From the NCBI GenBank assembly GCA_905182125.1, contig CAJJAV010000027.1:24607-88606 (forward strand): DNA of 64,000 nt, written 5' to 3'. Positions 1 to 9,895 of this stretch are shown one piece after another (position 1 is the stretch's first letter; the number at the start of each line of letters is the position of its first letter). The notes beneath the pieces were generated by a model. The model made no database searches and was not told the DNA's origin. It saw only the letters and a list, made by a program, of their open reading frames with translations. This DNA comes from an uncultured Candidatus Poseidoniales archaeon (lineage in GTDB: Archaea > Thermoplasmatota > Poseidoniia > Poseidoniales > Poseidoniaceae). The translations under genes were made by a program, and so were the position numbers.

Positions 1-3000
1 CCTTCGCTTCCAAGCATCTCAATGATTTTGACTCGCATTGCTTCATGTGGGTCGCCAAGACTCTGACTTTCCCATGTCGTTGGTTTGCGCTCATCAAAGG
101 CTGTGGCAATTGTATAGGACAAATCTCGAATGTGGAGTTCCCGCAAATCAGTCACGTCTTTACCGCCGTTCATTGCTAAGCAACCGAGCGTACCGTGGAT
201 TTCCGCCATGAAGGACGAGAACCATTTTCCATCGAGTTGTTCAGATCCTGTGCCATCGAGTTTGGTAATTTTACCCTCATTGCTGAGTTCAGTGACCCAG
301 CCACGAATCTTATCAAGGTCAATGCCTGCGAGTTTTTCCTTGTAGAGTGGGTTGTGGAATTCCGGATCAAGGCCACCCCCGTGAGACATCAAGGTCAGCA
401 ATTCCTTTGAGTTCTTTGGAATCGGAGCTTTATCGAGGTAGAACTTGTCCAGTTGATCGGCACTGAGCTCTGTTGCCAGACTTCGAGTACCAAGCAACCG
501 CCTTAGGATGGCTGGGTCGATGTCCTTGACCAAATAAGCCCGAGTCTTCATCGCCATCAAATCTTCAAAGGCAGACATAAAGAGGGACATTCCAAGCCTT
601 GATGGCACAGTGACCCTGTTGTGCACGATTCGCGCCTCACCTGTAACACATGATTGTAGGAACACTTCCAAACTTTTCATATCAATGTCACCAAACATAA
701 TTTCGTTCTTTGCCTCACGCATCAACAAACTGTCATCGGTGGTTCGGTGCTTGTTCAGCAAAGCTTCTGCCTTTTGTTGGAATTGTTGGGGGGTGATTTC
801 TTCTGAGCCGATTCGCTTTGGAATAATCATTGAGCGTCCGGCAACTTCCCTGAACCTCTTGGCAAAGATCTGTGTATTGACCACATAGCGTTCGATCACT
901 TCGGTGTGGTTGTTGTCTCTAAACGCTTGATACATTTGGCCAGGATCGACTTCTTCAGAAGTTCGAATCAGCAACCCATTTTCATCAAAGGACATTTCAA
1001 TCACAGCAATGTTGTTTGATTCTGCTAAACCGGCCATGAAGTAACCTAGAGCGGTGTTGAACCCTCTGCCTCGACATGTTGTGATCATGTACGTCGGGTG
1101 ACCCCCGCTGATCACTTGCTCCACAAGGATGCGGTTTGGATCAGGTACTTGGAACGAATCAATGCTGTGTTCCTCTAGGTGGCGAGCAATGGCGTTTGCG
1201 ACATCATTGGAGAGCCCGTAAGCGTCCTTTAGCACCACGCGTGGGTCTTCTTCGCGTCGCAACGAAACGATGCAGTGCCCGATAAGATCCAACAAGGCAT
1301 TGGAGAGTTCCCTTGACCGGGAGCGTGCTTCACCGGACCACGAAGGAACGGTTGGACGATGGCCAGTTACCGAAGCAACATTCACCCGCGTTCCTTGGAT
1401 GTTGGTCACCCTGTATGTCGAACCACCGAGCAAGATGACATCGCCACCGCGTAAATTGGAGACGAAGGAACCAGAGAGTTGGCCCAAAATGGAACCTTCT
1501 GCATTGAACACGAGGTAGGAATTGTCCGGGGCGATGGTACCGATGTTGGTGTAGTAAATCATTCTCGAATAACCTCGTTTTCCGTAGAGGTTTTCTTCCC
1601 AATCAACCCAAACACGTCGTTCTTCTTCAAGCATGTCGAGCACTTCGATGAAATCATCGTATTTGAAATTCCGATACGACCAAGCATTGACGATGATTTC
1701 GTAGGCTTCATCGATGTCAATTGGATTGATGATGACCAAGCCGATCATAAATTGAGCCACAACATCTAAACAATTTTCTGGGAAATCAAGTCGATCCATA
1801 TCGCCTGTTTGAATCGCAGCTTGGAGGGCTGCGAGTTCCAGTAAATCATCAACGCTTGTCGGTAAGAAACGTGCTCTTGGAATTCCGCCTACATGGTGAC
1901 CAGCACGCCCAATTCGTTGGAGTGCGGTCGCAATATCTCCTGGGCTGCCAATTTGGAGGACAAGGTCCACTGAACCGATATCGATTCCCATTTCGAGGGA
2001 GGAAGAGGTGACGACTGCGCGCAAATGGCCATGCTTGAGTTTCTTTTCAACATCCAGCCGGATTTTCTTATCCATCGAACCGTGGTGACCTGCGACAAGG
2101 TCGCCCAAATATGGACGAAGTTTCAAAACAATATTTTCAGTCATTTTTCTGGTGTTTGCAAACACCAAGGTGGTGTTGTGAGCCGCGATAAAATCAGCGA
2201 TAGCCTCGATGTTTTTATCGAAGACTTTCATGACGGATAGGTCACTAAACTTAGGGTCTGTGATCAAGATGTCCAAGTCCAGTTCCCGAGAGCCAGACAC
2301 CTTCGCAATGCATACTTTGGTAGCTTCTTTGCGACTTTCCTGATCATCACTTGCAACTAAAAATTCTGCAACTGTTTCCAGTGGTTCCATGGTGGCAGAG
2401 ATTCCAATTCGCTGTACTGGTCGTGTCAGCAGCGTGTCAAGGTACGACAAAGTGAGGGCCAAATGAACGCCACGCTTGGTTGGGACCAAGGAGTGCAGTT
2501 CATCGATGATCATGTATTCTACATCGCTCACAATTGGTTGGAACCGGGGTGAAGTGATGGCGATGGCCAGGCTCTCTGGTGTCGTGATCAAGATATGAGG
2601 TGGCTTTCGTAGCATCTTCTGCCGTTCGCTCTGTGGGGTGTCACCTGTTCGTAGCCCAACCCTGATTTCTTGTGTCTTGTCGGGCAGGTAACGTTCTGAT
2701 ATTTCCTTTAGCGGACCTAACAGGTTTCTTTGAATGTCATTTGCGAGGGCTTTGATCGGTGAAATGTAGACACAATACACTCTTTTCTCCAATTCACCAT
2801 CGAGTGCATGGCGAACCAGTTTGTCGATGATGGTTAGGAAAGCAGTCAACGTCTTACCAGACCCAGTTGGTGAACAGAGTAAGAGATGCTCTTGGCTTAC
2901 AATTGCAGGAATCGCTAGTTTTTGTGGCCGAGTGAAGTCTGGAAACTTGTCTTTGAACCAGTTGCGAACGGGTGGACATAGCAACTCCAACAAGGCCTCC

Positions 3001-3038
3001 GTTTCCAGAGGTTTGTCAAGATAATGAATATCTGCCAT
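1..3038 (-). CDS. lhr: Lhr-type SF2 ATP-dependent helicase (C-terminus beyond window)
   Basis: Missing from the ORF track because it runs off the left edge; I translated it by hand. It starts MADIHYLDKPLETEA and stays open for about 1012 codons. Helicase motifs are clear: Walker A SPTGSGKT near residue 57, DELH Walker B near 177, GISAT motif III near 210, and motif VI QRIGRAGHHVGGIPRAR near 373. The QRxGRAGH form is characteristic of Lhr (large helicase-related) proteins. These are 3'-5' DNA or RNA:DNA helicases linked to repair and replication restart. The known part is already longer than a minimal Lhr core, so the missing end may hold the rest of the Lhr-specific C-terminal domain. It is the last gene of a leftward unit, 92 bp from the ferredoxin. 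Confidence 0.92.
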   Translation of the reverse strand, partial: MADIHYLDKPLETEALLELLCPPVRNWFKDKFPDFTRPQKLAIPAIVSQEHLLLCSPTGSGKTLTAFLTIIDKLVRHALDGELEKRVYCVYISPIKALANDIQRNLLGPLKEISERYLPDKTQEIRVGLRTGDTPQSERQKMLRKPPHILITTPESLAIAITSPRFQPIVSDVEYMIIDELHSLVPTKRGVHLALTLSYLDTLLTRPVQRIGISATMEPLETVAEFLVASDDQESRKEATKVCIAKVSGSRELDLDILITDPKFSDLSVMKVFDKNIEAIADFIAAHNTTLVFANTRKMTENIVLKLRPYLGDLVAGHHGSMDKKIRLDVEKKLKHGHLRAVVTSSSLEMGIDIGSVDLVLQIGSPGDIATALQRIGRAGHHVGGIPRARFLPTSVDDLLELAALQAAIQTGDMDRLDFPENCLDVVAQFMIGLVIINPIDIDEAYEIIVNAWSYRNFKYDDFIEVLDMLEEERRVWVDWEENLYGKRGYSRMIYYTNIGTIAPDNSYLVFNAEGSILGQLSGSFVSNLRGGDVILLGGSTYRVTNIQGTRVNVASVTGHRPTVPSWSGEARSRSRELSNALLDLIGHCIVSLRREEDPRVVLKDAYGLSNDVANAIARHLEEHSIDSFQVPDPNRILVEQVISGGHPTYMITTCRGRGFNTALGYFMAGLAESNNIAVIEMSFDENGLLIRTSEEVDPGQMYQAFRDNNHTEVIERYVVNTQIFAKRFREVAGRSMIIPKRIGSEEITPQQFQQKAEALLNKHRTTDDSLLMREAKNEIMFGDIDMKSLEVFLQSCVTGEARIVHNRVTVPSRLGMSLFMSAFEDLMAMKTRAYLVKDIDPAILRRLLGTRSLATELSADQLDKFYLDKAPIPKNSKELLTLMSHGGGLDPEFHNPLYKEKLAGIDLDKIRGWVTELSNEGKITKLDGTGSEQLDGKWFSSFMAEIHGTLGCLAMNGGKDVTDLRELHIRDLSYTIATAFDERKPTTWESQSLGDPHEAMRVKIIEMLGSE

Positions 3039-3130
3039 TTTTTTCTCACGTGCCCGTGAGTTGGAGTGCTAGGAACGAGTAATTGAACTTGTTGTTCTAG
3101 GCCCTCGCTATCGAACGAGAATCGCACAGG

Positions 3131-3433
3131 TTATGCCCATCGTAATCCGCCCTTTTTCCACCTGTTGACTGGCTCTGTTTGTGGTGGTTTAGGTGGGTTG
3201 AGAAGTGGGGATTTTGCAGCGCTTGGAGGGGTTATGAGTTCGTGGAGTGCTTGAGTGGGGCACGACCCGATGCATGAAAGACAGCCGACACACTGAGATT
3301 CAACAACCACCACTGGGCGTTTGGCTTTTGTTCGATTTGGAGGGGATTCAAGGAGCGGAAGCAAAGCCTCGAACGGGCAGTGTGGAATGCACAAATCACA
3401 ACCAGTGCAATCCGATTCGATGATTGCTACCAT
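3131..3433 (-). CDS. Dicluster 4Fe-4S ferredoxin
   Basis: A small iron-sulfur electron carrier of about 100 residues. Two complete cluster motifs are visible, CTGCDLCIPHCP and CVGCLSCIGSCP, separated by a proline- and basic-rich linker of about 30 residues. This is the 2[4Fe-4S] ferredoxin fold. A Pro-rich, Trp/Arg-containing tail follows the second cluster. I chose the second Met (MVAIIESDCTGC) because cluster I normally lies close to the N-terminus; the track start is four codons upstream. It is divergent from glyS and upstream of the helicase on the same strand. The redox partner cannot be told from the context. Confidence 0.85.
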   Translation of the reverse strand: MVAIIESDCTGCDLCIPHCPFEALLPLLESPPNRTKAKRPVVVVESQCVGCLSCIGSCPTQALHELITPPSAAKSPLLNPPKPPQTEPVNRWKKGGLRWA

Positions 3434-3555
3434 GGATTGTCCCATGTTTTTGGCAAGTCGCCATGCTTCTTAACGCTACGCTTAGGGGTTTTATCCACGA
3501 ATTGAACGGAGAGGTTGAAAGGCGGCTTGCGTTACGAGGGTTGAGCGTGGAATCA

Positions 3556-5226
3556 ATGACACATGACGCTGAACGACTCGAGCGAATGTCTGGAATGCTA
3601 AAGCGCAGAGGCATCATCTTGCCAGCGTTTGAAATTCACGGCGGTGCAAAAGGCCTCTATGATTTCGGTCCAGTCGGTGGCCGGTTGCGAAACCGAGTCA
3701 ATCAAACATGGATCAATCATTGGCTTGCGCTTGGGAATGTTGTTGAACTTTCATGCCCTACAGTCACTCCATATGCCGTTTTGGAAGCATCTGGCCACGT
3801 TGGTGAATTTTCGGATTTTATGACCGTATGCACGGCGTGTGAAGAAGCAAGTAGGGCAGACACTCTTCTAGAAGCGTCGCACCCCAACCCCGATGCTTTG
3901 ACTCAATCAGAGTTGCAATCCCTTTTGTTTGAAGTCAATCCATCCTGTCCCAATTGCAACGAGCAATCTTGGAGTGAAGTTACAGCTCAAAATTTGATGT
4001 TCAACACCACCATTGGGGCTGGTTCTTCTGGTCGCCCCGGTTTTCTACGCCCAGAAACAGCCCAAGGTATGTTCACTTCCTTTTCTGCTCTTCTGCGGCA
4101 CAATCGCGACCGCTTACCATTTGGGGCAATCCAAGTTGGAAAAGGCTATAGAAATGAAATTTCACCTCGTCAGGGTATGATTCGCCTTCGAGAATTTAAC
4201 ATGGCCGAACTTGAATATTTCATCAACCCGCATGAACAACAACTCCATGATTTCAGTCAATGGGCTGAAATTGATATGTGCTTGGTGCCTGATGGACAAG
4301 ACGAAGTGAACATGTCCATCGCAGACGCAGTCTCCTCAAACACCGTACGACACTCAACGGTTGGGTTCTTCATGGCAGAAACCTACGATTTCCTTGTCAA
4401 AGTTGGCATCGATCCTGCACGACTGCGATTCCGCCAGCACGAAGCCGATGAAATGGCTCACTACGCAAAAGACTGTTGGGATGCTGAAATTCTCGGATCC
4501 TATGGTTGGGTCGAATGCGTTGGCATTGCTCACAGAGGGTGTTATGATCTGGAAGCACACGAGAAAGCAACTGGAAAAACCCTGAGGGCTCGACGTGAGT
4601 TTTCTGAACCACAAGTTGTCGAAATTGATGGCTGGACCACGAATGGCGCCACTGCTGGGCCTGCATTTAGAGCCCTAGCAGGTGCTGTGAAGAAGGCGGT
4701 AGAAGCACTTGAGGTCACCACTCCATTCCCGACCCTCATCACCTTAGCATCTGGTGAAGAAGTCGAAGTGGCGCCTGAGCACGTAAAGCGTGTTCAGCGA
4801 ACTGAAACGATCACTGGGGAATGGTACATTCCACACGTTGTTGAACCAGCGTTTGGGATTGACCGTATCATCTGGCATATCCTCGATCACGCCTACGATG
4901 ACGCTGGGAAAGACGGTGATGATTACACCGTTTTGCGATTAAAAAACACCATTGCTCCCGTCGATTACTGTGTTTTCCCTCTGTTCGAAAAGGATGGCAT
5001 GGGCGAAATGGCACGGACCCTGCATCGTACGCTTTGTGCCGCCCCTGGCATCGTCTCTGTGTACGACAGCAGCGGTTCGATCGGACGGCGCTATGCTCGC
5101 GCTGATGAAATTGGGGTTCCTCACTGCTTGACCGTCGATCATCAATCCATCGAAGACGGCACGGTCACGGTCCGCAACCGAGACACAGGCGAGCAACATC
5201 GTGTTCACACAGATGATCTCCTTTGA
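3556..5226 (+). CDS. glyS: Glycyl-tRNA synthetase, archaeal/eukaryotic alpha2 type
   Basis: A class II synthetase that charges tRNA-Gly. Diagnostic stretches are GRPGFLRPETAQGMF, FGAIQVGKGYRNEISPRQGM, REFNMAELEYF, and motif 3 around VVEPAFGIDRIIWHIL. The anticodon-binding domain occupies the last 110 residues. Cys pairs (CTAC, CPNC) in the insertion suggest zinc binding. From MTHDAERLERM the protein is 556 aa, normal for archaeal GlyRS. The track ORF adds 44 unconvincing residues that run back into the divergent ferredoxin start. A TTTTATCC element about 60 bp upstream of this Met could be BoxA. The rfcL frame opens inside its 3' end, though the likely rfcL Met is 68 bp downstream. Confidence 0.95.
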   Translation: MTHDAERLERMSGMLKRRGIILPAFEIHGGAKGLYDFGPVGGRLRNRVNQTWINHWLALGNVVELSCPTVTPYAVLEASGHVGEFSDFMTVCTACEEASRADTLLEASHPNPDALTQSELQSLLFEVNPSCPNCNEQSWSEVTAQNLMFNTTIGAGSSGRPGFLRPETAQGMFTSFSALLRHNRDRLPFGAIQVGKGYRNEISPRQGMIRLREFNMAELEYFINPHEQQLHDFSQWAEIDMCLVPDGQDEVNMSIADAVSSNTVRHSTVGFFMAETYDFLVKVGIDPARLRFRQHEADEMAHYAKDCWDAEILGSYGWVECVGIAHRGCYDLEAHEKATGKTLRARREFSEPQVVEIDGWTTNGATAGPAFRALAGAVKKAVEALEVTTPFPTLITLASGEEVEVAPEHVKRVQRTETITGEWYIPHVVEPAFGIDRIIWHILDHAYDDAGKDGDDYTVLRLKNTIAPVDYCVFPLFEKDGMGEMARTLHRTLCAAPGIVSVYDSSGSIGRRYARADEIGVPHCLTVDHQSIEDGTVTVRNRDTGEQHRVHTDDLL

Positions 5227-5293
5227 GATCAGACCTCGTTCGTTAGCCGATTTGACCATCAATGTTGAAGAACCCTCGGAAGAAGGTAGGCCT

Positions 5294-6838
5294 ATGGCTG
5301 AGGTGAGTGATTGGACTGAACGCCATCGTCCCACTTCAGAGCGCGATCTCGAGGGCAATGAAGTCCAGAGACGAAAAATCAGAGCGTGGTTGGATGATTG
5401 GCAAAACAACACGCCCAAAAAGAAATCCATTCTTTTGGTAGGTCCTCCAGGAGTCGGTAAGACATCCGTTGCTCGAGCCATCGCCAACGACCTTGGCTGG
5501 AACGTCATCGAACTCAATGCATCAGACGCTCGAAATGCCGCTGCAATTCGAAAAGCAGCGACGCACGGTAGCACCCATCGTTCACTGTTTCACGATCCGA
5601 AGGCGAAGAAACAACGAACCCTCATCCTGCTGGATGAAGTCGATCACATTTCGGGTGGGCTTCGTGCAGTCAGTCAGGACCGTATCGACCGAGCAATGCA
5701 AGGGAATGATGAATCTGGCCCGGATGTGAAACTCTCCGGTGATTCTGGTGGGAAAGCAGAACTGCTCAATCTCTTGGCCAACACCAAGCAGCCAGTCATT
5801 TTAGCTTGCAATGAAGTCATGGGTTTGTGGGGTAAAGGCTCGAGTTGGCGTTCAACCCGGGACCGCTTCAAACCTCACGTGGAAATTATCACCTTCGAAA
5901 GGGCAAGCAATGAAGCCTTACGACGCATTGCTAAGCGAGTTCTTCGAGATGAGGAATTGGGTTTTGATGAAGCAGCCGTTCAAGCATTGGTTGACCACAA
6001 CCCCGGTGATTTGAGAGCATTGGTCCGAGATTTGCAAGTGCTTTCTTCAACCGCTAATGGTGAGATCACCAAAGCCATGGTCGAAGCCCAAGCCCTCTCG
6101 GGTCAACGTGATTCCACCCTCGAAGTCTTTCCAGGGCTCGATGCGCTCTACAGATCGACTGAAGCAGCCAAGGCTGTTGCTGTGGGTCGAACCATCGATA
6201 AACCACCGAGTGAATTGATCAACTGGGTTCATTGGAACAATGCTTCTCTGTTTCCTGAAAAGCAATCCATCGAACGGGGCAATCAGACCCTCGCCATTGC
6301 TGCTCGCATGTTGATGGGCCAATATCAGAACACAGCCCACCGCTCGTGGTATTGGAGCGGTCAATTAGCCAGCCTCTCAGCCTCGGTTCCAAATAAAGTT
6401 CCCTTCCGCGAACGAATTTATTCCTCCTACCCCACGTTCTTGCGACGCCAAGCATCGTGGGTCCGTCCTGCCATCGTGGACCGACTGTCACAATTTTCTG
6501 GATCAAGCAAGGCGACAGTCCGAGATGAAATGATGCCACTTCTGGCAGCGATGGTCAAGGACACGCCAAGCATCGGTGATTCGAATGAATTTGATTTATC
6601 CATTCGATTGGGCTTTTCGGGTGAAGAACATGCCTCAATGGCAGGATTACCTCTTTCAAGGCGTTCGACCAAGGACCTGATCAAGGCCTACAATCTCAAA
6701 CTCGATGCTTTCATTGAAGCTCAAGAATCAATACCTCTACCAATCGTTGAGGAGCCTCTCGAAGCGGATGTAGGCGGTGTGGAGGATCAGTCTGGTAAAG
6801 ACGAGCCATCTTCCCCTGGTCAAATGAAGTTATTTTGA
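5294..6838 (+). CDS. rfcL: Replication factor C large subunit (clamp loader)
   Basis: An AAA+ ATPase that loads the PCNA sliding clamp together with RfcS. Walker A VGPPGVGKTSVA lies near residue 50 and Walker B LILLDEVDH near 108; sensor 1 is in the PVILACNE region. The RfcL collar domain follows. The protein ends in GQMKLF, which fits the Q-x-x-L-F core of a PIP box placed at the extreme C-terminus, but it lacks the aromatic/basic continuation seen in many archaeal RfcLs. Start at MAEVSDWTERHRP, which matches the family N-terminus; the track start adds 31 residues. Length is 514 aa. Its stop lies 4 bp from the convergent trkH stop. No RfcS gene is in the window. Confidence 0.93.
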   Translation: MAEVSDWTERHRPTSERDLEGNEVQRRKIRAWLDDWQNNTPKKKSILLVGPPGVGKTSVARAIANDLGWNVIELNASDARNAAAIRKAATHGSTHRSLFHDPKAKKQRTLILLDEVDHISGGLRAVSQDRIDRAMQGNDESGPDVKLSGDSGGKAELLNLLANTKQPVILACNEVMGLWGKGSSWRSTRDRFKPHVEIITFERASNEALRRIAKRVLRDEELGFDEAAVQALVDHNPGDLRALVRDLQVLSSTANGEITKAMVEAQALSGQRDSTLEVFPGLDALYRSTEAAKAVAVGRTIDKPPSELINWVHWNNASLFPEKQSIERGNQTLAIAARMLMGQYQNTAHRSWYWSGQLASLSASVPNKVPFRERIYSSYPTFLRRQASWVRPAIVDRLSQFSGSSKATVRDEMMPLLAAMVKDTPSIGDSNEFDLSIRLGFSGEEHASMAGLPLSRRSTKDLIKAYNLKLDAFIEAQESIPLPIVEEPLEADVGGVEDQSGKDEPSSPGQMKLF

Positions 6839-6842
6839 ACGG

Positions 6843-8468
6843 TTAGGGTTTTTCCTCATCTTCCATAATTCGTCGGAAGAGAGCGATAGCACGTCGATCA
6901 GACTGTACTTTTTCTTCCCTTCGCCACGTGTGTGGATGAATCAAGATAACCGCTGTAAGCAATTCCAGTCGTCCAAACCACATCAGAATCGATGTGATGA
7001 TGAGGGCACCAGAGTTCATACCCGCCCAAGTGGAACTTGGCCCATAATCACCTAATGTCGGCCCCGTATTACCAAGAGAAGATGCAACGACCATTGTGAC
7101 ACTCTCAAACGTATCTCCCGGCATGAAAATTGCTAAAATTAGACTTGATATGAAAAACAGGCCAACCCAAACAAATAACATTCCGATAATGAGGCCGATC
7201 TGGTTTTGTTCGACAACTTCACCGTTCATTCGGATTTGCTCAATCTTTCTCGGTTGCGCAATTTTGACCAGTTCTCTCATCGCTACTTTGAACGCCAAAT
7301 TGACCCGTAAAAGTTTCAGTCCACCACTGGTTGAACCTGCACTCGCACCGACGACCATGAGAATGAACAGAATCAAATGCGTAACCAAGGGCCAAGAAGC
7401 ATCCATGTAGTCTGTTGATGTGTACCCCGTACTGGTACCAATCGAAACGACTTGGAACATGCTGTCCCGCAATGATGTTCCGACAGATGTCCCAGAAGCA
7501 ATCAGAGCTCCAAATATTGCGATAATAGCAACGGTGAGGTAAACCAGATAGTTACGAAACTCTTCATCTCCAAAGGCTCTCTTGAAATCCCCGTCGCGGA
7601 TAAACCAAAGGAGGGTGAAATTGACACCTGCTAAGAACATGAATACAATAATTATTGATTCCACTAAAACAGAGTCATAGAATCCTATGCTTGCATCTCG
7701 GGTGGAAAAACCTCCAGATGGCATCGTGGTCAAAGCGTGATTGATCGAGTCAAACAGGTCCATTGCCCCAGTAAAGTAGAGCAGCAAGAATTCAACGAAG
7801 GTCAAGAAAAGATACAATCCCCATAAAGCGAACGCAGTTTGTTTTAGTTTTGGACGCAGACGATGCAACGACGGTCCAGTAAGTTCAGCTCGAGCCAGTG
7901 CCATCCCACCCCCAATGATTCGTGAGAGCACCATCATTCCGAGCATGATGATTCCCATTCCCCCGAACCATTGAGTGAGGGAACGCCAAAGGAGCAGTCC
8001 ACGAGGTTGAGCGTTGATACAATCGGCGGTCGTGCCTGGAATGCAATTTGGGCTCATGTTATGTGAAATCACAGTAGCCCCAGTGGTGGTGAATCCTGAC
8101 ATCGATTCGAACCAAGAATTAACACCACCTCTTGCCATGTCCATAAGCGATGCATCGACTGTGAATGGGCCGACAAAAACTCCACCGAGCCACAATGGCA
8201 GGGCACCAATCAAGACCGCTATAGGCCAAACAAGAGCGACGCCTGCGAATGCTTCCCTGTCCCTCAGCCGCTCGCTCGTGTTGGTATGTGTTCCAAAACT
8301 CAACATCATGAGCCCTGCAAACAAAGAGATGAGGCAAGGGATGGCGAACGCCTTGATTGCAAGCTCGATGGAATCAATGCTTGCAGTGATCAAACCACAA
8401 AAAAACAATGGAAAGACAAGGGCAATCAATGTCCAACCCAAGATAAGATACAACACGTCAGAACGCAT
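6843..8468 (-). CDS. trkH: Trk-type potassium uptake channel subunit TrkH/KtrB
   Basis: An integral membrane K+ translocating subunit of 541 aa with at least ten hydrophobic helices. Pore-loop segments with the selectivity-filter glycine recur: TTTGATVI, TMPSGGFST, SIGTSTGYTSTDY and SSLGNTGPTLGDYGP. This is the four-fold M1-P-M2 design of the Trk/Ktr/HKT superfamily. It lies 3 bp downstream of trkA on the same strand, so the two are almost certainly co-transcribed. The C-terminal tail is short and charged. It acts in the cytoplasmic membrane and is gated by the TrkA RCK ring. Confidence 0.95.
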   Translation of the reverse strand: MRSDVLYLILGWTLIALVFPLFFCGLITASIDSIELAIKAFAIPCLISLFAGLMMLSFGTHTNTSERLRDREAFAGVALVWPIAVLIGALPLWLGGVFVGPFTVDASLMDMARGGVNSWFESMSGFTTTGATVISHNMSPNCIPGTTADCINAQPRGLLLWRSLTQWFGGMGIIMLGMMVLSRIIGGGMALARAELTGPSLHRLRPKLKQTAFALWGLYLFLTFVEFLLLYFTGAMDLFDSINHALTTMPSGGFSTRDASIGFYDSVLVESIIIVFMFLAGVNFTLLWFIRDGDFKRAFGDEEFRNYLVYLTVAIIAIFGALIASGTSVGTSLRDSMFQVVSIGTSTGYTSTDYMDASWPLVTHLILFILMVVGASAGSTSGGLKLLRVNLAFKVAMRELVKIAQPRKIEQIRMNGEVVEQNQIGLIIGMLFVWVGLFFISSLILAIFMPGDTFESVTMVVASSLGNTGPTLGDYGPSSTWAGMNSGALIITSILMWFGRLELLTAVILIHPHTWRREEKVQSDRRAIALFRRIMEDEEKP

Positions 8469-8471
8469 GGA

Positions 8472-9890
8472 TCACACCTTGAATCGTTTCTCGATATCAG
8501 TAATTCTGTCAGGGCTGCTAAAGATGATCAATCGATCGCCATTCAGCAAAGTTTTGTCAGGTGATGGTCGCAATGATTCCCACATGCCATTGGTGTTGCG
8601 TCGTTGAATAAAGGCAATTCTCAACCAGTCCGGTAAGTTTGCTTCAACAATTCTTTTGCCTGAGAATTTAGCACGTTCATTGACTTCCATGCTGACACCG
8701 ATGATGTTTGGTATGTTGGTCAGAAGGGCATAAGAACCAGCGGTTTTGGTGTGGATTTGAGCCAGCATGTTGTCCACTGCCACACGTTTTCGGTCAACTG
8801 CGAACGTGATTCCCATACGTTGAGTCACCTTGACCAAGTCTGCATCATTGAGCAACAAACCCGTTCGATCTACGCCCATATCACTGGCGAGAAGCGCAGC
8901 TGCAATGCTTGCCAAATCGTCGGGAAGTGCGGCGATGGCAATGTGATGGTCTGGTATGCCGATCTCGGTCAGTATGTCACGGTCAAGATGGTCACCATGA
9001 ATGACCTCGAGGTTTGGGTGAGCTCCGGTTCGAGAACCAGACAGTTCGTTCGCAAGTTGCAGGTCGCGTTCAATCACAGTCACCTCAGCACCGGATTGCA
9101 GCCAATCATCAGCAATTCTTCGACCAATCGTGTTGGCGCCGATCACAGCAACCCTTGGGCTCACTGGGAAATCAGTTGCAACGTGGCCAAAGATGTTGAG
9201 GATTCGATTGAAACTTGTGAGGCCTGTTGTCGCCACTGCGATTCTGTCATTTGGCATGAGCATGAAGTCACCATCGGGTACGATGCTTTTCTCACCCTCA
9301 CGCTTTAATCCAACGATAAGGGGCATGCCTCCTTCGATGTGGTTCGATGCTTCACGGAGGGTTTGGAACACGACCGTCGTGGCTTGATTGGTGATGTCCA
9401 ATTCAATGATGTATGCTTCATGCCCGAAAGGTATGACTTCCTCGATGGCTGAGGAACGAAGTCCGGAGTGGAGCCTTTGAATGGCGCCTTCCAGTGGATT
9501 GATCACGTGGTTTACTTTTGCCCACTGACTCAAGTATCCATTCTTTTGTTCTTCGATGAAGTTGGTATCATGGACACGACAAATGGACAGGAGAGGTTCT
9601 GCATTTTCGGGAGCAAGTTCCTTATGAGCATGGTTCGCCAAAGCGCATGCGAGAAGATTCCGTTCATCTGAATTCGTTGCGGCAACAAACACCGATGAGG
9701 TACCAATTCCTGCTTCGTGCAACTTATCCCTTTTTGTCAGGTCACCATGAATTACAAGAACATCGAGGTTTTGGGCATTTTTGACAGCTCGAGAATCTGA
9801 ATCCATTAGGACAACATCGATGTCTTCTGCTCGCAATGCTTTCGCAAGATCAGTACCGACCCTACCTGCGCCTCCGATAATAATTCTCAT
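8472..9890 (-). CDS. trkA: Trk potassium transport regulatory subunit TrkA (double RCK)
   Basis: A cytosolic NAD(H)/nucleotide-binding gating subunit for TrkH. It contains two tandem RCK units. The first starts MRIIIGGAGRVGTDLAKAL, a Rossmann GxGxxG; the second has VAVIGANTIGRRIADDW near residue 235. Each is followed by a TrkA-C-like segment. The 472-aa length fits full-length TrkA rather than single-RCK KtrA. I chose the internal ATG because the family begins M-[KR]-I-I-I; the track's GTG start adds only three residues and overlaps the stop of the upstream transglutaminase gene. Tight spacing on both sides suggests a three-gene transcript. Confidence 0.94.
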   Translation of the reverse strand: MRIIIGGAGRVGTDLAKALRAEDIDVVLMDSDSRAVKNAQNLDVLVIHGDLTKRDKLHEAGIGTSSVFVAATNSDERNLLACALANHAHKELAPENAEPLLSICRVHDTNFIEEQKNGYLSQWAKVNHVINPLEGAIQRLHSGLRSSAIEEVIPFGHEAYIIELDITNQATTVVFQTLREASNHIEGGMPLIVGLKREGEKSIVPDGDFMLMPNDRIAVATTGLTSFNRILNIFGHVATDFPVSPRVAVIGANTIGRRIADDWLQSGAEVTVIERDLQLANELSGSRTGAHPNLEVIHGDHLDRDILTEIGIPDHHIAIAALPDDLASIAAALLASDMGVDRTGLLLNDADLVKVTQRMGITFAVDRKRVAVDNMLAQIHTKTAGSYALLTNIPNIIGVSMEVNERAKFSGKRIVEANLPDWLRIAFIQRRNTNGMWESLRPSPDKTLLNGDRLIIFSSPDRITDIEKRFKV

Positions 9891-9895
9891 GATTG

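Noticed and set aside
4939-5574. 211-aa minus-strand ORF
   Set aside because: Antisense to glyS and rfcL, both unambiguous; no recognisable motif.
8014-8607. 197-aa plus-strand ORF
   Set aside because: Antisense to trkH and trkA, both with clear family motifs.
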